Shown here: in pieces, positions 19,263-27,967 of the stretch
Layout of the letters: every line of letters begins with the position of its first letter
Position numbering within the stretch: position 1 is the stretch's first letter
DNA from: Rhizobium sp. FKL33
GTDB lineage: Bacteria > Pseudomonadota > Alphaproteobacteria > Rhizobiales > Rhizobiaceae
Reading direction: 5' to 3'
Assembly (NCBI RefSeq): GCF_005222915.1
Contig: NZ_STFX01000031.1
Span: 186,001-250,000 of the forward strand
DNA: 64,000 bases
Position numbers and translations under genes: made by a program
The notes under the pieces: model-generated
The model's input: the letters and a program-made list of their open reading frames with translations, nothing else
Databases searched by the model: none
Told to the model about the DNA's origin: nothing

Positions 19263-19904
19263 ATGCGACGGCTGACGAGCGAGGCCGAGATCGCGGAGGC
19301 CGTGGCCGAACTCGTCGCGCTCGATCCGCGCTTCGCCTCGGTCGTGGAGCGGGCGGGAGTGATCCCGCTCCGGTTTCGGCCGGCGGGTTATGCCGCGCTC
19401 GCCTCGATCATCGTCTCGCAGATGGTGTCGCGCGCGTCCGCCGAGGCGATATGGGCGCGGTTGGAGACCGCGCTTGGCAATGTGGAGTCGGGGCGGTTGT
19501 TGTCGTTTGCCGAGACCGATCTCAGGGCTGTCGGCCTATCGGGTGCGAAAATCACGGCGCTGCGCGCTGTCGCCGAGGCTTGCCGCGCTGGCCTCGATCT
19601 CGAAGCCATCGCAGGCTTTCCCGCAGAAGAGGCGATCAGCGCGCTCACCGCCATTCGCGGCGTCGGACCCTGGACGGCGGAAGTGTATCTCCTGTTTTCG
19701 GGCGGCCATGCCGATATCTTTCCAGCGGGCGACGTGGCTTTACAGACCGCAGCGGCGCGCGCCCTGGGGCTCGCGGCAACGCCGCAGCAGCGGCAATTGC
19801 GGCAGATAGCCGAGGCGTGGCGGCCGCTGCGCTCAGCGGCGGCGCGGCTTCTCTGGGCGTTTTATGCGACAGAGCGACGCGGCGCGGGCGTGTTGGCCGG
19901 TTGA
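19263..19904 (+). CDS. DNA-3-methyladenine glycosylase II (AlkA-like, HhH-GPD)
   Basis: This 213-residue base-excision enzyme of the helix-hairpin-helix GPD superfamily should remove alkylated purines. The HhH motif and catalytic Asp read IRGVGPWTAEVYLLF then DIFPAGDVAL, with the Asp at 157. The ASIIVSQMVS stretch (about 47-56) is the family's DNA-facing helix. It is shorter than E. coli AlkA because the N-terminal ancillary domain is absent, which is common in alphaproteobacteria. The start is placed at ATG 19263, two bases after gloB; an upstream in-frame ATG lies inside gloB. Confidence 0.9.
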   Translation: MRRLTSEAEIAEAVAELVALDPRFASVVERAGVIPLRFRPAGYAALASIIVSQMVSRASAEAIWARLETALGNVESGRLLSFAETDLRAVGLSGAKITALRAVAEACRAGLDLEAIAGFPAEEAISALTAIRGVGPWTAEVYLLFSGGHADIFPAGDVALQTAAARALGLAATPQQRQLRQIAEAWRPLRSAAARLLWAFYATERRGAGVLAG

Positions 19905-19938
19905 TGGGCGCTTTCTTAAAAAACCGTTTCTTTTCAGG

Positions 19939-19968
19939 CTTCACAATCCTGTTGCAATGCGCCTAGTA
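19939..19968 (+). promoter_or_regulatory. Possible sigma70 promoter of the HNH gene
   Basis: TTCACA and TAGTAT are separated by 18 bases, ending 39 bases before the TTG start of the HNH gene. The -35 box is weak. Confidence 0.35.
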
Positions 19969-20007
19969 TGAAGGGGCAGGGAATTCGAATCGGTCAGGGA
20001 GTCCATC

Positions 20008-20565
20008 TTGACGATTGCAGTATCACCCCAGTCGCTTCCGGCGTTGGTCCTTAATGCGGACTATCGGCCCTTGAGTTATTACCCCTTGTCGCTGTGGTCC
20101 TGGCAGGACGCGATCAAGGCCGTATTTCTTGACCGTGTGAACATCATCGCCGAATATGAGCACTCGGTGTCCTCGCCCAGCTATTCCATGAAGCTGCCGA
20201 GCGTCGTCTGTCTCAAATCCTATGTGCAGCCGTCACGCTATCCGGCCTTCACACGCTTCAATGTCTTCCTGCGTGACAAGTTCGAATGCCAGTATTGCGG
20301 ATGTGAGGACGATCTCACCTTCGACCATGTGACGCCGCGAGCGCTTGGCGGTCAGACGACGTGGGAAAATGTCGTCACGGCCTGTGCGCCCTGCAATTTG
20401 CGCAAGGGTTCGAAACTGCCGCGTCAGGCCGGCATGTTCCCGATGCAGAAGCCTTACCGGCCGACGGTGCAGGACCTGCACAACAACGGCCGGCTGTTTC
20501 CGCCCAACTATCTGCATGAGAGCTGGCTCGATTATCTCTACTGGGACACCGAACTGCAGCCTTGA
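20008..20565 (+). CDS. HNH endonuclease-fold protein
   Basis: The 185-residue protein has an HNH nuclease domain in its C-terminal half: a zinc-binding CQYCG pair, then LTFDHVTPRALGGQTTWENVVTACAPCNLRKG, which contains the H, N and second cysteine pair. The N-terminal half (ALVLNADYRPLSYYPLSLWSWQDAI) is strongly conserved in alphaproteobacteria. The start is TTG at 20008 with GGGAG ten bases upstream; family alignment places the N-terminus at MTIAVSPQSLPALVLNADYRP and no ATG fits. It appears to be a chromosomal housekeeping member rather than part of a restriction system; its target is not known. Confidence 0.88.
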   Translation: MTIAVSPQSLPALVLNADYRPLSYYPLSLWSWQDAIKAVFLDRVNIIAEYEHSVSSPSYSMKLPSVVCLKSYVQPSRYPAFTRFNVFLRDKFECQYCGCEDDLTFDHVTPRALGGQTTWENVVTACAPCNLRKGSKLPRQAGMFPMQKPYRPTVQDLHNNGRLFPPNYLHESWLDYLYWDTELQP

Positions 20566-20570
20566 GAAAC

Positions 20571-20591
20571 GGCCCCTCGCGGGCCTTTTTT
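20571..20591 (+). terminator. Rho-independent terminator of the HNH gene
   Basis: A GGCCC / GGGCC stem with a 5-base loop and TTTTTT lies 5 bases after the HNH stop. Its end touches the stop of the convergent dsbB gene. Confidence 0.7.
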
Positions 20592-21091
20592 CATGCCTTG
20601 CGGAGCAATCCCCGGATGCCGATGGCCGCGAGCGCGAGGCTCGCAATCACGTTCCAGCCCGCGAACGACAGGCCGAGCACGCGCAGCGTCGCATCCGTGC
20701 AGGACGGGCCGTGCTGCTTGTTGATGTCGTCGAGCAGGCTGCCGGCGTTCTGCGACACCGCATTGACCGAGGTCGAGCAGCTCGCGGGACCTTCCCAGAA
20801 GCGCCATTCGACGCCCGAATGATAGACGCCGAGGCCTGCGCCGATCAGCATGGCGAGCACGATGAGCGCGATCAGCGCTTTCGTCACAATGGGCGGCAGA
20901 CGCAGCCAGGCGGCCAAGATCGCGATCAGCCCGAGCGGCACGCCGATATAGTAGGGATCGCGCTGCAACAGGCAGAGCGCGCAGGGTACATAGCCGCCGA
21001 TATGCTCGAAACCGAGCGCGCTCAGGATGACCACGGCCATGCTGAGCGTGAGGAGCAGGGCGACGCCCAGATTGGGTCTGTCCGCGATCAT
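20591..21091 (-). CDS. dsbB: Disulfide bond formation protein B (DsbB)
   Basis: DsbB reoxidises the periplasmic oxidase DsbA and passes electrons to ubiquinone. The 166-residue protein has four membrane helices. The first cysteine pair is C-A-L-C in GGYVPCALCLLQRDPYY (about 36-39); the second pair is in GPASCSTSV and GPSCTDATL of the large periplasmic loop. It follows the YqaA-type gene by 7 bases on the same strand. No dsbA is in the window. Confidence 0.9.
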   Translation of the reverse strand: MIADRPNLGVALLLTLSMAVVILSALGFEHIGGYVPCALCLLQRDPYYIGVPLGLIAILAAWLRLPPIVTKALIALIVLAMLIGAGLGVYHSGVEWRFWEGPASCSTSVNAVSQNAGSLLDDINKQHGPSCTDATLRVLGLSFAGWNVIASLALAAIGIRGLLRKA

Positions 21092-21098
21092 GGAAGCC

Positions 21099-21692
21099 TC
21101 AATGTTTCAGCGCGAGATAGAGGAAATAGGCGAGGATCAGCGCCACGGCGACGGAGCCCACGATCATGTTGAGCCTGCGCTCGATGAAGTCGCGGATCGG
21201 GCTGCCGAAACGTGCAAACAGCCAGGACAGCAGCATGAACTTGCCGCCGCGCGCCGCCACCGCCGCCAGGAAGAACACCAGCAGATTGACCTGCAGCACG
21301 CCCGACAGAATGGTCACCACCTTGAGCGGCGGCAGATGCGCCACCCCTGAGGTCACCAGGAACAGCATCACCAGTTCCATCGACACCGCCGATTTCAGCG
21401 TCTCGAAATCGTCGAGCTTGCCGTAGAATTCCAGGATCGGCCTGGCGATGGCCTCGAAGGCGTAATAGCCGATCATCCAGCCGGCGACGCCGCCCAGGAT
21501 GGAGCCGAGCGCGGCAATCAACCCGTAGCGCCAGACCTTGCGCGGATTGGCGATCGCCATGGGCAGGAACAACACTTCCGCCGGCACCAGAAAGATCGAG
21601 CTTTCGACGAAGGAGATGATGAAGAGCCAGAGCTCGGCGGAAGGACGTTCGGCGAGCCGCATGGTCCAGTCGTAAAGTCGTCGCAGCATCAT
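21099..21692 (-). CDS. YqaA/DedA-type membrane protein
   Basis: The 197-residue protein has about five hydrophobic segments and the VTT/SNARE-associated fold typical of YqaA and DedA proteins: WLFIISFVESSIFLVPAEVLFLPMAI near the N-terminus, GSILGGVAGWMIGYYAFE (about 62-79) and a C-terminal helix. Members of this superfamily act in phospholipid flipping and envelope homeostasis, but the YqaA branch is poorly studied. The start is at the first of two adjacent ATGs. It is transcribed ahead of dsbB with a 7-base gap, so both may be expressed together. Confidence 0.85.
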   Translation of the reverse strand: MMLRRLYDWTMRLAERPSAELWLFIISFVESSIFLVPAEVLFLPMAIANPRKVWRYGLIAALGSILGGVAGWMIGYYAFEAIARPILEFYGKLDDFETLKSAVSMELVMLFLVTSGVAHLPPLKVVTILSGVLQVNLLVFFLAAVAARGGKFMLLSWLFARFGSPIRDFIERRLNMIVGSVAVALILAYFLYLALKH

Positions 21693-21836
21693 CGGCCCCG
21701 TTCACGCAATTGCATCGTCTTTAGGCCTGCGGAGGCAAATTTGCAAATTTCCTTCGCGCGCCGCCTGCACACATCGTCGTGAAAATGCAGGCGCCGCTCG
21801 CCGGTGAAATCGCGCCATGATCTTCAAAAAAACCGG

Positions 21837-21864
21837 TTGACCGCAGCCTTCGCCTTCGTATAGT
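21837..21864 (+). promoter_or_regulatory. Sigma70-type promoter of tRNA-Leu
   Basis: TTGACC and TATAGT are separated by 16 bases and end 36 bases before the tRNA, as expected for a strong stable-RNA promoter. Confidence 0.7.
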
Positions 21865-21900
21865 CCCGCGCAGTCTTCCAGTGATTTTCCTCACTGACTT

Positions 21901-21985
21901 GCCCCATTGGCGGAATTGGTAGACGCGCTCGACTCAAAATCGAGTTCCGAAAGGAGTGCTGGTTCGAGTCCGGCATGGGGCACCA
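21901..21985 (+). tRNA. tRNA-Leu (anticodon CAA)
   Basis: The 85-base tRNA includes an encoded CCA. The acceptor stem is GCCCCAT / ATGGGGC (21901-21907 with 21975-21981), discriminator A. The D-arm contains GGCGGAATTGGTAGACG. The anticodon stem CTCGA / TCGAG encloses the loop CTCAAAA, giving anticodon CAA for UUG. A class II variable arm follows, and the T-arm GGTTCGAGTCC is normal. A strong promoter lies upstream and a convergent DMT transporter gene downstream. Confidence 0.97.
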
Positions 21986-22020
21986 CAAATCCGAACACAA
22001 TCTCAATTTGCCGCGCCCGC

Positions 22021-22950
22021 TCAGGCGGACGCCTCTGTGCGCCCTTCGCGTCCCAACAGCGCAATCAACCCGCCGCCAATGATCAGCAACGCCCCCACAA
22101 GCGTGGTCAAATAGGGAATTTCGCCGAAGAACAGGAAGCCCCAGAGCGGTGCCCAGAGCATGCCGGTATATTCGAAAGAGCCGACGATGCTGGCTTTGGC
22201 GACGCGGTAGGCCTGGGTGAGCAGCGTCACGCCGATCGCCGCGATGACGCCGCAGGAGGCGATGGCAAGGAAATCGGCGAGCGTCGGCCATGACCAGGAC
22301 CGCACCAGGAAATCGAGCGAGGGATGGCCGAGTTCCTCGACGCCGATCAGATGGGTGATCGCGGCGATGATCAGCGCGCCGATCAGATAGACGCCGTTCT
22401 GGTAGCTCGCCATTACCGAAGCGGTCTCCTTGTCGCCGAGGCGTCGGGCCATCAGCATGGACAGCGCATAGGTGGCGGCCGAGAACAGCGACAGGAGCGC
22501 GGCCGGCTCAAAGACGCCGAGCCCAGGCCTGAGCATCACCAGCACGCCGGCAAAGCCGATCAGGGCGGCCACGATCTTGCGCGGCGTGATGGTTTCGCCG
22601 AGCAGGGGCGCCGCAAGCGCCAGCATGAACAGCGGCACGGTGAAATAGAGCGCCACCGCGTCGGCCAGCGGCAGGGCGGGAAAGGCCATGTAATAGCTGG
22701 TGTAGGCCAGCAGCATGATGGCCGAGCGCACGGCGAGCGAACGCGCATTGGGGGACAGAAGCGGCTTGAGACTGCGGTGCTCCCACCAGACGAAGGCGAG
22801 CAGGATGGGGGCCGAGACGAGGCAGCGGATCGACACGACTTCGGTCAGCGCATAAGAGCCGGACACGGATTTGATCACTGCGTCCTGCAATGAGAAGACA
22901 AGCACGCCAAGGCATAGCATGGCGACACCGAAGGCGGTTCTGTTCTGCAT
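22021..22950 (-). CDS. DMT-superfamily (EamA) transporter
   Basis: The 309-residue protein contains two EamA repeats and about ten membrane helices: the first repeat covers about 8-140 (MLCLGVLVFSLQDAVIKSVSG at the start), the second about 150-300. The signature AYTSYYMAFPALPLADAVALYFTVPLF in repeat one is typical of the RhaT/SAM-exporter-like branch. The likely role is export of a small metabolite or amino acid; the substrate cannot be predicted. It is divergent from the acyl-CoA synthetase gene and ends 36 bases from tRNA-Leu. Confidence 0.88.
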   Translation of the reverse strand: MQNRTAFGVAMLCLGVLVFSLQDAVIKSVSGSYALTEVVSIRCLVSAPILLAFVWWEHRSLKPLLSPNARSLAVRSAIMLLAYTSYYMAFPALPLADAVALYFTVPLFMLALAAPLLGETITPRKIVAALIGFAGVLVMLRPGLGVFEPAALLSLFSAATYALSMLMARRLGDKETASVMASYQNGVYLIGALIIAAITHLIGVEELGHPSLDFLVRSWSWPTLADFLAIASCGVIAAIGVTLLTQAYRVAKASIVGSFEYTGMLWAPLWGFLFFGEIPYLTTLVGALLIIGGGLIALLGREGRTEASA

Positions 22951-23123
22951 GGCGAATCCCGGATTGCGAGGTCAGATTAACGTCCGCAAAATCAGCGCCA
23001 AGTCCGGATCGCGACATCCTCGAAAAATACCGTGCGACGCCTGCGGACGCGCCGCTTGAGCCTCTATTTCCACGCAGTGCGGAATATGCTATTGCAGCGC
23101 ACCAACACGCGGGGTTTGTGTGC

Positions 23124-24785
23124 ATGTTCCTGCCAGATTGCGGCGGTTATGACGAGCTGATGGCCCGTTTCCGCTGGGAGATTCCGGAAAAATTCAATAT
23201 GGGCCGCGCGGTCGCCGATATCTGGGCGGCGCGGGAGCCTTCGCGGCTGGCGCTCGAGCACTATGAACTCGACGGCCGGCATCGCCGCATGAGCTATGGC
23301 GAACTCGCCGATCTCTCCAACCGCTTTGCCGCCTCTCTCGTGGCGCTGGGCATCCAGCCCGGCGATCGTGTCGCGATCCTCCTGCCGCAATGTTTCGAAA
23401 CCGTCATCGCCCATCTCGGCATCTACAAGATGGGCGGGGTGGCGCTGCCGCTCGCACTGCTGTTCGGCGCCGATGCGCTCGATTTCCGGCTGAAGGATTC
23501 CGGCGCTGCGGCCATCGTCACAAATCCCTATGGGCACAGCAAGCTAGAACCTCTGCTCTCCGGCCTGCCGTCGCTTCGTCGTGTGGTGGTCACCGAACCG
23601 GCAGGCGGTTCTGCTCTGGCGTTTCAGGCGCTGATCGAGGCCGAAGCCGGTGGCTTTGCGCCCCCCGATACCAGCAAGGACGACCCGGCCTTGATGATCT
23701 ACACATCGGGGACCACTGGTCCGCCCAAGGGAGCGCTGCACGCTCATCGCGTGCTGGCCGGTCATGTGCCCGGCGTGCAGGCGGCGCAGGAGATGATGCC
23801 GCAGCCGGGCGACAAATTCTGGACGCCGTCTGACTGGGCCTGGGCGGGCGGGCTTCTCAATTGCCTGCTGCCGGGATTGATGCTCGGCGTGCCCGTCGTG
23901 TCCTCGCCGGCGCAGAAATTCGACGCGGATCTCGCTTATCGAATCATGGCCGATCTCGGCGTCACCAACGCCTTCATTCCGCCGACCGCGCTCAGGCTGA
24001 TGGCGGCGATCGACAATCCGCGTCAGCGCTATGCGCTGAAATTGCGCGCCATCGGCTCTGCGGGTGAAACGCTGGGCCGAGAGACCTATGAATGGGCGAA
24101 ACGGACCCTCGGGATCACCGTGAACGAATTCTACGGCCAGACCGAATGCAACATCGTGCTCGGCTCCATCGTCGGTTTCGGCGTCAGCCGGGCCGGCGCG
24201 ATCGGCAAGACCATGCCGGGCCATACGGTCGCCGTGATCGACGAGCTCGGTCGCGTGCTGCCTTCAGGCAAGGCGGGACAGATCGCGGTTCGGCGGCCCG
24301 ATCCGGTGATGTTCCTCGGCTACTGGAACAATCCCGAGGCGACGGAGAAGAAATTCATCGGCGACTGGATGCTGACCGGCGACCAGGGGGTGATGGATGC
24401 GGACGGTTATGTCGATTTCTTCGGCCGCGACGACGACGTCATCACCTCCTCGGGCTATCGCATCGGGCCTGCGGAAATCGAGGATTGCCTGATATCGCAT
24501 CCGGCTGTCCGTCTCGCGGCTGCCGTCGGCAAGCCGGACGCGTTGCGCACCGAAATCGTCAAGGCCTATGTGGTGCTCGCCGATGGCGTGATCGGCGACG
24601 ACGCCCTGAAAAAGGATATTTCCGATTGGGTGCGCCATCGCCTGTCGATGCATGAATATCCGCGCGAAGTCGACTTCATCGACGCGCTGCCGCTCACCAC
24701 GACCGGCAAGGTGATCCGCCGCGAGTTGCGCGACCGCGCCGCGCGGGAAGCCGCGGGCGACATACGGCGACGCAACAGCGCCTGA
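23124..24785 (+). CDS. AMP-forming acyl-CoA synthetase
   Basis: This 553-residue ANL-superfamily enzyme activates a carboxylic acid as acyl-AMP and then acyl-CoA. The P-loop is MIYTSGTTGPPKGAL (about 190-204), followed by NEFYGQTECN, WMLTGDQGVMDADGYVDFFGRDDDVITSSGYRIGPAEIE and the catalytic lysine in TTGKVIRREL near the C-terminus. The start at ATG 23124 fits the homologous N-terminus (YDELMARFRWEIPEKFNMG); the frame is open far upstream, but that part lies over the divergent transporter promoter. It is most like medium-chain or acetate-type synthetases; the substrate is undetermined. Confidence 0.9.
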   Translation: MFLPDCGGYDELMARFRWEIPEKFNMGRAVADIWAAREPSRLALEHYELDGRHRRMSYGELADLSNRFAASLVALGIQPGDRVAILLPQCFETVIAHLGIYKMGGVALPLALLFGADALDFRLKDSGAAAIVTNPYGHSKLEPLLSGLPSLRRVVVTEPAGGSALAFQALIEAEAGGFAPPDTSKDDPALMIYTSGTTGPPKGALHAHRVLAGHVPGVQAAQEMMPQPGDKFWTPSDWAWAGGLLNCLLPGLMLGVPVVSSPAQKFDADLAYRIMADLGVTNAFIPPTALRLMAAIDNPRQRYALKLRAIGSAGETLGRETYEWAKRTLGITVNEFYGQTECNIVLGSIVGFGVSRAGAIGKTMPGHTVAVIDELGRVLPSGKAGQIAVRRPDPVMFLGYWNNPEATEKKFIGDWMLTGDQGVMDADGYVDFFGRDDDVITSSGYRIGPAEIEDCLISHPAVRLAAAVGKPDALRTEIVKAYVVLADGVIGDDALKKDISDWVRHRLSMHEYPREVDFIDALPLTTTGKVIRRELRDRAAREAAGDIRRRNSA

Positions 24786-24808
24786 CGCCAAAGATCTCCG
24801 GGGTGAGA

Positions 24809-25810
24809 TCAGAGCGGCGGAATGCGGCCGAGCGGGATCATGCTGAGCGAGATGTGGCCGCGATCGACGCGGATCGTCACCTTCACATCGTCCTTGCCCT
24901 TGGCGAGGCCCTTGAGGAGCGCTGAGACGGCGGAAATGGAGTCGCTGGCGTCGGGGAAAATCTCGCTCAATTTCCTTTTCCAGGCGTCGATGTCGTCGAG
25001 CTTGGCGCGGAATTTTCCGTTCAGATAGCCGTCTTCGTCGATGTCGAAATCGCCCGAGAGTTCGCCGAACAGGCCGTCAGTGGTCTCGATCTTGAAGCTG
25101 GTGATGGTGCCGCTCGATGCGCGCAGCCTCAGCGGCTTGCCGGCCAGAACCTCGGCCTGATCATCCAGTCGCATTTCCAGGCTGGTCGAGATTTCCGGCA
25201 GCAGCGCCTCGCCGGTTTCGGACGACACCGTCAGTTTGCGGGCCAGAACGGCGAGTTCGAGATTGCGATCGACGCGGCGCAGATGCGCCTGTCCCTCTTC
25301 CGCGCCGACATCGAGATCGACAGGCAATTGCGCCAGCCGAAGCCCGCTCTTGATGTCCGTCCCGGTCAGCGACAGCGATGTCAGACCATCGAGGCCGGCG
25401 CTGGCGCCCGCCCGCAACATCTTCCAGGTCGCCTGAGCAGTCGAGCCATCCGGCGCGGTCACGGCACCCGGGCTGTCGATTTCCGCAATGGCGCTGTTCG
25501 GCGCATAGATGCGGGCGGCGATGCGGGCGGCGCCGGCGCTGGCCGACAGGCCCTTCGTCGTCGTCAGGCCCGACCGAGCGCAGGTCGCGCCGATGAGAAA
25601 GGGAAAGCCGTCGACTTGAGGAGCGTCGCAGACGAGTTCGGACAGGCCCAAAGTCGCTGGATTGGCGATGCTCGCATCGAGTTCCGTTTCGATTTTGCTT
25701 GCAACGAAGAACCAGCCGGCCGAATAAAGGACCACGACCAGCACCACCGCGACGCCGAGCCGCCTGATCTTGCGGGAGGCGGATGAGGGCGCGCTGGTTC
25801 TGTCTTGCAT
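24809..25810 (-). CDS. DUF2125 domain protein, membrane-anchored
   Basis: The 333-residue protein has a short cytoplasmic tail and one N-terminal membrane helix (about 18-36, LGVAVVLVVVLYSAGWFFVAS). A long extracytoplasmic domain of the DUF2125 type follows, with the early conserved cysteines in ELVCDAPQVDGFPFLIGATC. It resembles periplasmic AsmA-like or lipid-handling domains only loosely, and the function is unknown. It is divergent from the ChaC-like gene (29 bases apart), a pairing common in rhizobia. Confidence 0.87.
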   Translation of the reverse strand: MQDRTSAPSSASRKIRRLGVAVVLVVVLYSAGWFFVASKIETELDASIANPATLGLSELVCDAPQVDGFPFLIGATCARSGLTTTKGLSASAGAARIAARIYAPNSAIAEIDSPGAVTAPDGSTAQATWKMLRAGASAGLDGLTSLSLTGTDIKSGLRLAQLPVDLDVGAEEGQAHLRRVDRNLELAVLARKLTVSSETGEALLPEISTSLEMRLDDQAEVLAGKPLRLRASSGTITSFKIETTDGLFGELSGDFDIDEDGYLNGKFRAKLDDIDAWKRKLSEIFPDASDSISAVSALLKGLAKGKDDVKVTIRVDRGHISLSMIPLGRIPPL

Positions 25811-25839
25811 GAATTTACTCTCGGATCAGTCTATCGCGA

Positions 25840-26400
25840 ATGTCTATGAAGACCTTGCCTGCCGATATGGACGAATTTTGGGTGTTTGGCTACGGGTCGC
25901 TGATGTGGAATCCGGGCTTCGACCATGAGGAGCGGCGGCTGGCGGTGATTCGCGGCTATCATCGCGCGCTCTGCATCCATTCCTGGGTTCATCGTGGCAC
26001 GGAGGAAAAGCCAGGCCTGGTGCTGGGGCTGGATCGCGGGGGAGCCTGCAAGGGCGCGGCTTTCCGGGTTCGCGCTGACCGCCGCGACGAGGTTCTGGCC
26101 TATCTTCGCGCCCGTGAACTCGTCACCAATGTTTATCTCGAGCGTGTCGCGCCCGTGACGCTCGATTGCGGCGCCCGACGTTTGGCCGTAACCTATGTCG
26201 TTGATCGCCGGCATCGGCAATATGCGGCGGGGCTGAGCGTCGAACGGGCGACCGAGATCGTGGCGTCCGCCCGCGGCGCGTCCGGAGCCAATATCGATTA
26301 CGTTCTCAACACGCTTGCGCATCTGCGCGAACTCGGCATTCGCGATCACTGGATGGAGGCGGTGGGCAAAGGCCTCCGGAGCGATCAGCCGGCCGCCTGA
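25840..26400 (+). CDS. Gamma-glutamylcyclotransferase (ChaC-like)
   Basis: The 186-residue enzyme probably cleaves the gamma-glutamyl bond of glutathione to give 5-oxoproline and Cys-Gly. The substrate loop is VFGYGSLMWNPGF (about 14-26), and the expected catalytic glutamate lies in the VTNVYLERVAPV region (about 98-109). SWVHRGTEEKPGLVLGLDRGG is typical of the ChaC branch. The 3' end overlaps the convergent plsC gene by 16 bases. Confidence 0.9.
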   Translation: MSMKTLPADMDEFWVFGYGSLMWNPGFDHEERRLAVIRGYHRALCIHSWVHRGTEEKPGLVLGLDRGGACKGAAFRVRADRRDEVLAYLRARELVTNVYLERVAPVTLDCGARRLAVTYVVDRRHRQYAAGLSVERATEIVASARGASGANIDYVLNTLAHLRELGIRDHWMEAVGKGLRSDQPAA

Positions 26401-27179
26401 GCGTCCTTGATGGCCTTCAGCCGCGACCGGGTGATGGCCGTGAGCTTCAGATGCGGATTGGCTTCCACCGTCTCCATCAGCAACCGATCGCTTTCGACTT
26501 CCATTTCAGTGGCGAGATGCTGAAAGAAAGCCTGCGCGGACATGCCCGGCTCGATCGGCTTCATGATGCGGATCTTGATGTGTCCCGGCTGGCGCAGAAA
26601 GCCGTGGCGCGGCCAGAACAGCCCGGCATGCGCGACCATCGGCACGACCGGGACCTGAAGGTCGCTGTAAAGGCGGGCGACGCCATATTTGTAGTCCGGC
26701 TCCGCGCCCGGCGCCTTGCGGGTGCCCTCGGGATAGATGATCAGCTGCCTGTTCTTGGCGAGTTCCTCGCGGGCGCGGGCGATCATGTTGGGGATGGCCC
26801 GGCTTTTGTCCGAGCGCTTGATCGGGATCATGTCCTGCTTGGCGGCGTACCACCCGAACAGCGGTATCCAGAGCAGTTCACGCTTCAGGATATAGACCGG
26901 ATCGTCGACCATCGGCACGATGGCGATCACGTCCCAGAAGGACTGATGCTTGGCCGCGATGATGCAGCCGCCTTCGGGAATGTTCTCGCGGCCCTCGATC
27001 TCATAGGTGAGCGGAATGATCGTCTTGGCGAGCCAGAGATTGAGCCGCGCCCAGTTCTTCGGGATCACATAGGCTGTCTTGCGCGGCAGGAAGAAATAGA
27101 TGGGCGAGAAGATGATCATCTGAACGATGAAGCTCACATAAAAGGCGAGCTGAAACAGGGCCGAACGCAGATAGATCAT
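26385..27179 (-). CDS. plsC: 1-acyl-sn-glycerol-3-phosphate acyltransferase
   Basis: PlsC makes phosphatidic acid, the precursor of membrane phospholipids. The 264-residue protein has an N-terminal membrane region and the acyltransferase motifs HQSFWD (HX4D, about 78-83) and YPEGTR (about 150-155). The start is set at MIYLRSALFQ, the usual N-terminus; an upstream ATG at 27209 adds ten residues, with AAGGA directly against the codon, and is an alternative. It is the last gene of an ftsE-ftsX-ydcF-plsC run, a common rhizobial order. Confidence 0.92.
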   Translation of the reverse strand: MIYLRSALFQLAFYVSFIVQMIIFSPIYFFLPRKTAYVIPKNWARLNLWLAKTIIPLTYEIEGRENIPEGGCIIAAKHQSFWDVIAIVPMVDDPVYILKRELLWIPLFGWYAAKQDMIPIKRSDKSRAIPNMIARAREELAKNRQLIIYPEGTRKAPGAEPDYKYGVARLYSDLQVPVVPMVAHAGLFWPRHGFLRQPGHIKIRIMKPIEPGMSAQAFFQHLATEMEVESDRLLMETVEANPHLKLTAITRSRLKAIKDAQAAG

Positions 27180-27249
27180 GGAAAAGTCCCGGATGCCGAA
27201 CTGCCGCATTCCTTAGCCGATGCCCGGCGGGATGCAAAGCCGGATATGT

Positions 27250-27909
27250 TCAGAGGATGACGCCGGCGTAATCGCGACCGACGACCAGGATGTATTTAAC
27301 ATATTCTGAAGCCAGCGCGCGCAGCATCAGGGGATTGGCGGCGATGTCCGACAGCGTCAGCCGCTTCTCCACGGGATAGGGGAGGAAGTCGGTGTCGCGG
27401 TCCAGGCGGCGGATTTCAGCCAGGCTACGCGGCATATGGTAATTGTTGGTCACGAGGATCACGCGCTTGTAGCCATGGGCGCGGATCCATTGCACAGTCT
27501 CCGAGGCGTTGCCCTCGGTGTTGCGCGCGTCATAGCCGATATCGACGCAGCATTGGAAAAGCTCGTCGCGGCTCTTGGTGAAGGAGCGGATATGGCCGAC
27601 CGACGTGGCCGGATTGACGCCCGAAATCAGCAAACGCTTTCCGGCCCCCTGCGCGAGCAGTTGCACGGCCTGATCGATGCGTTGATAGCCGCCGGTCAGC
27701 GCAACGATTGCGTCCGCCCTGGGATTGTCGATAGGTCCGAGCGCTGCGACCTGCGTGTAGAAGACCACGAAACCGACGCCGAAGGCGGCGATCGAGGCGA
27801 GCACGATGAAACCGACCGTCCGCAGGAACAGGCGTACGACGAGGGAAGCCAGACCGCGCGTGGGCGGCTGGATTATGGCGTCCTGCTCTGGCTCGGCGTC
27901 ATGAGTCAT
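27250..27909 (-). CDS. YdcF family (DUF218) membrane protein
   Basis: The 219-residue protein has a proline-rich cytoplasmic N-terminus, one membrane helix at about 30-50 and a DUF218 domain: ADAIVALTGGYQRIDQAVQLL, LLISGVNP, NTEGNASETVQWIRAHGYKRVILVTNNYHMPRS. ElyC and SanA, of the same fold, act in envelope or peptidoglycan precursor homeostasis, which would suit its place between ftsX and plsC. The biochemical activity is unknown. Confidence 0.88.
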   Translation of the reverse strand: MTHDAEPEQDAIIQPPTRGLASLVVRLFLRTVGFIVLASIAAFGVGFVVFYTQVAALGPIDNPRADAIVALTGGYQRIDQAVQLLAQGAGKRLLISGVNPATSVGHIRSFTKSRDELFQCCVDIGYDARNTEGNASETVQWIRAHGYKRVILVTNNYHMPRSLAEIRRLDRDTDFLPYPVEKRLTLSDIAANPLMLRALASEYVKYILVVGRDYAGVIL

Positions 27910-27967
27910 CGGGCACGAGGAATAGCCAAAGTTTGAGGCCCAATATAGGCATTTCAGGTTGTATTGA

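Noticed and set aside
20008-20565. HNH protein as part of a restriction or defence system
   Set aside because: No methyltransferase or toxin partner is adjacent; the neighbours are housekeeping genes and the N-terminus is typical of a conserved chromosomal family.
21907-22293. Open frame beginning MAELVDALDSKSSSERSAGSSPAWGT
   Set aside because: This start is the well-known false translation of a tRNA-Leu gene; the tRNA fold at 21901-21985 explains it.
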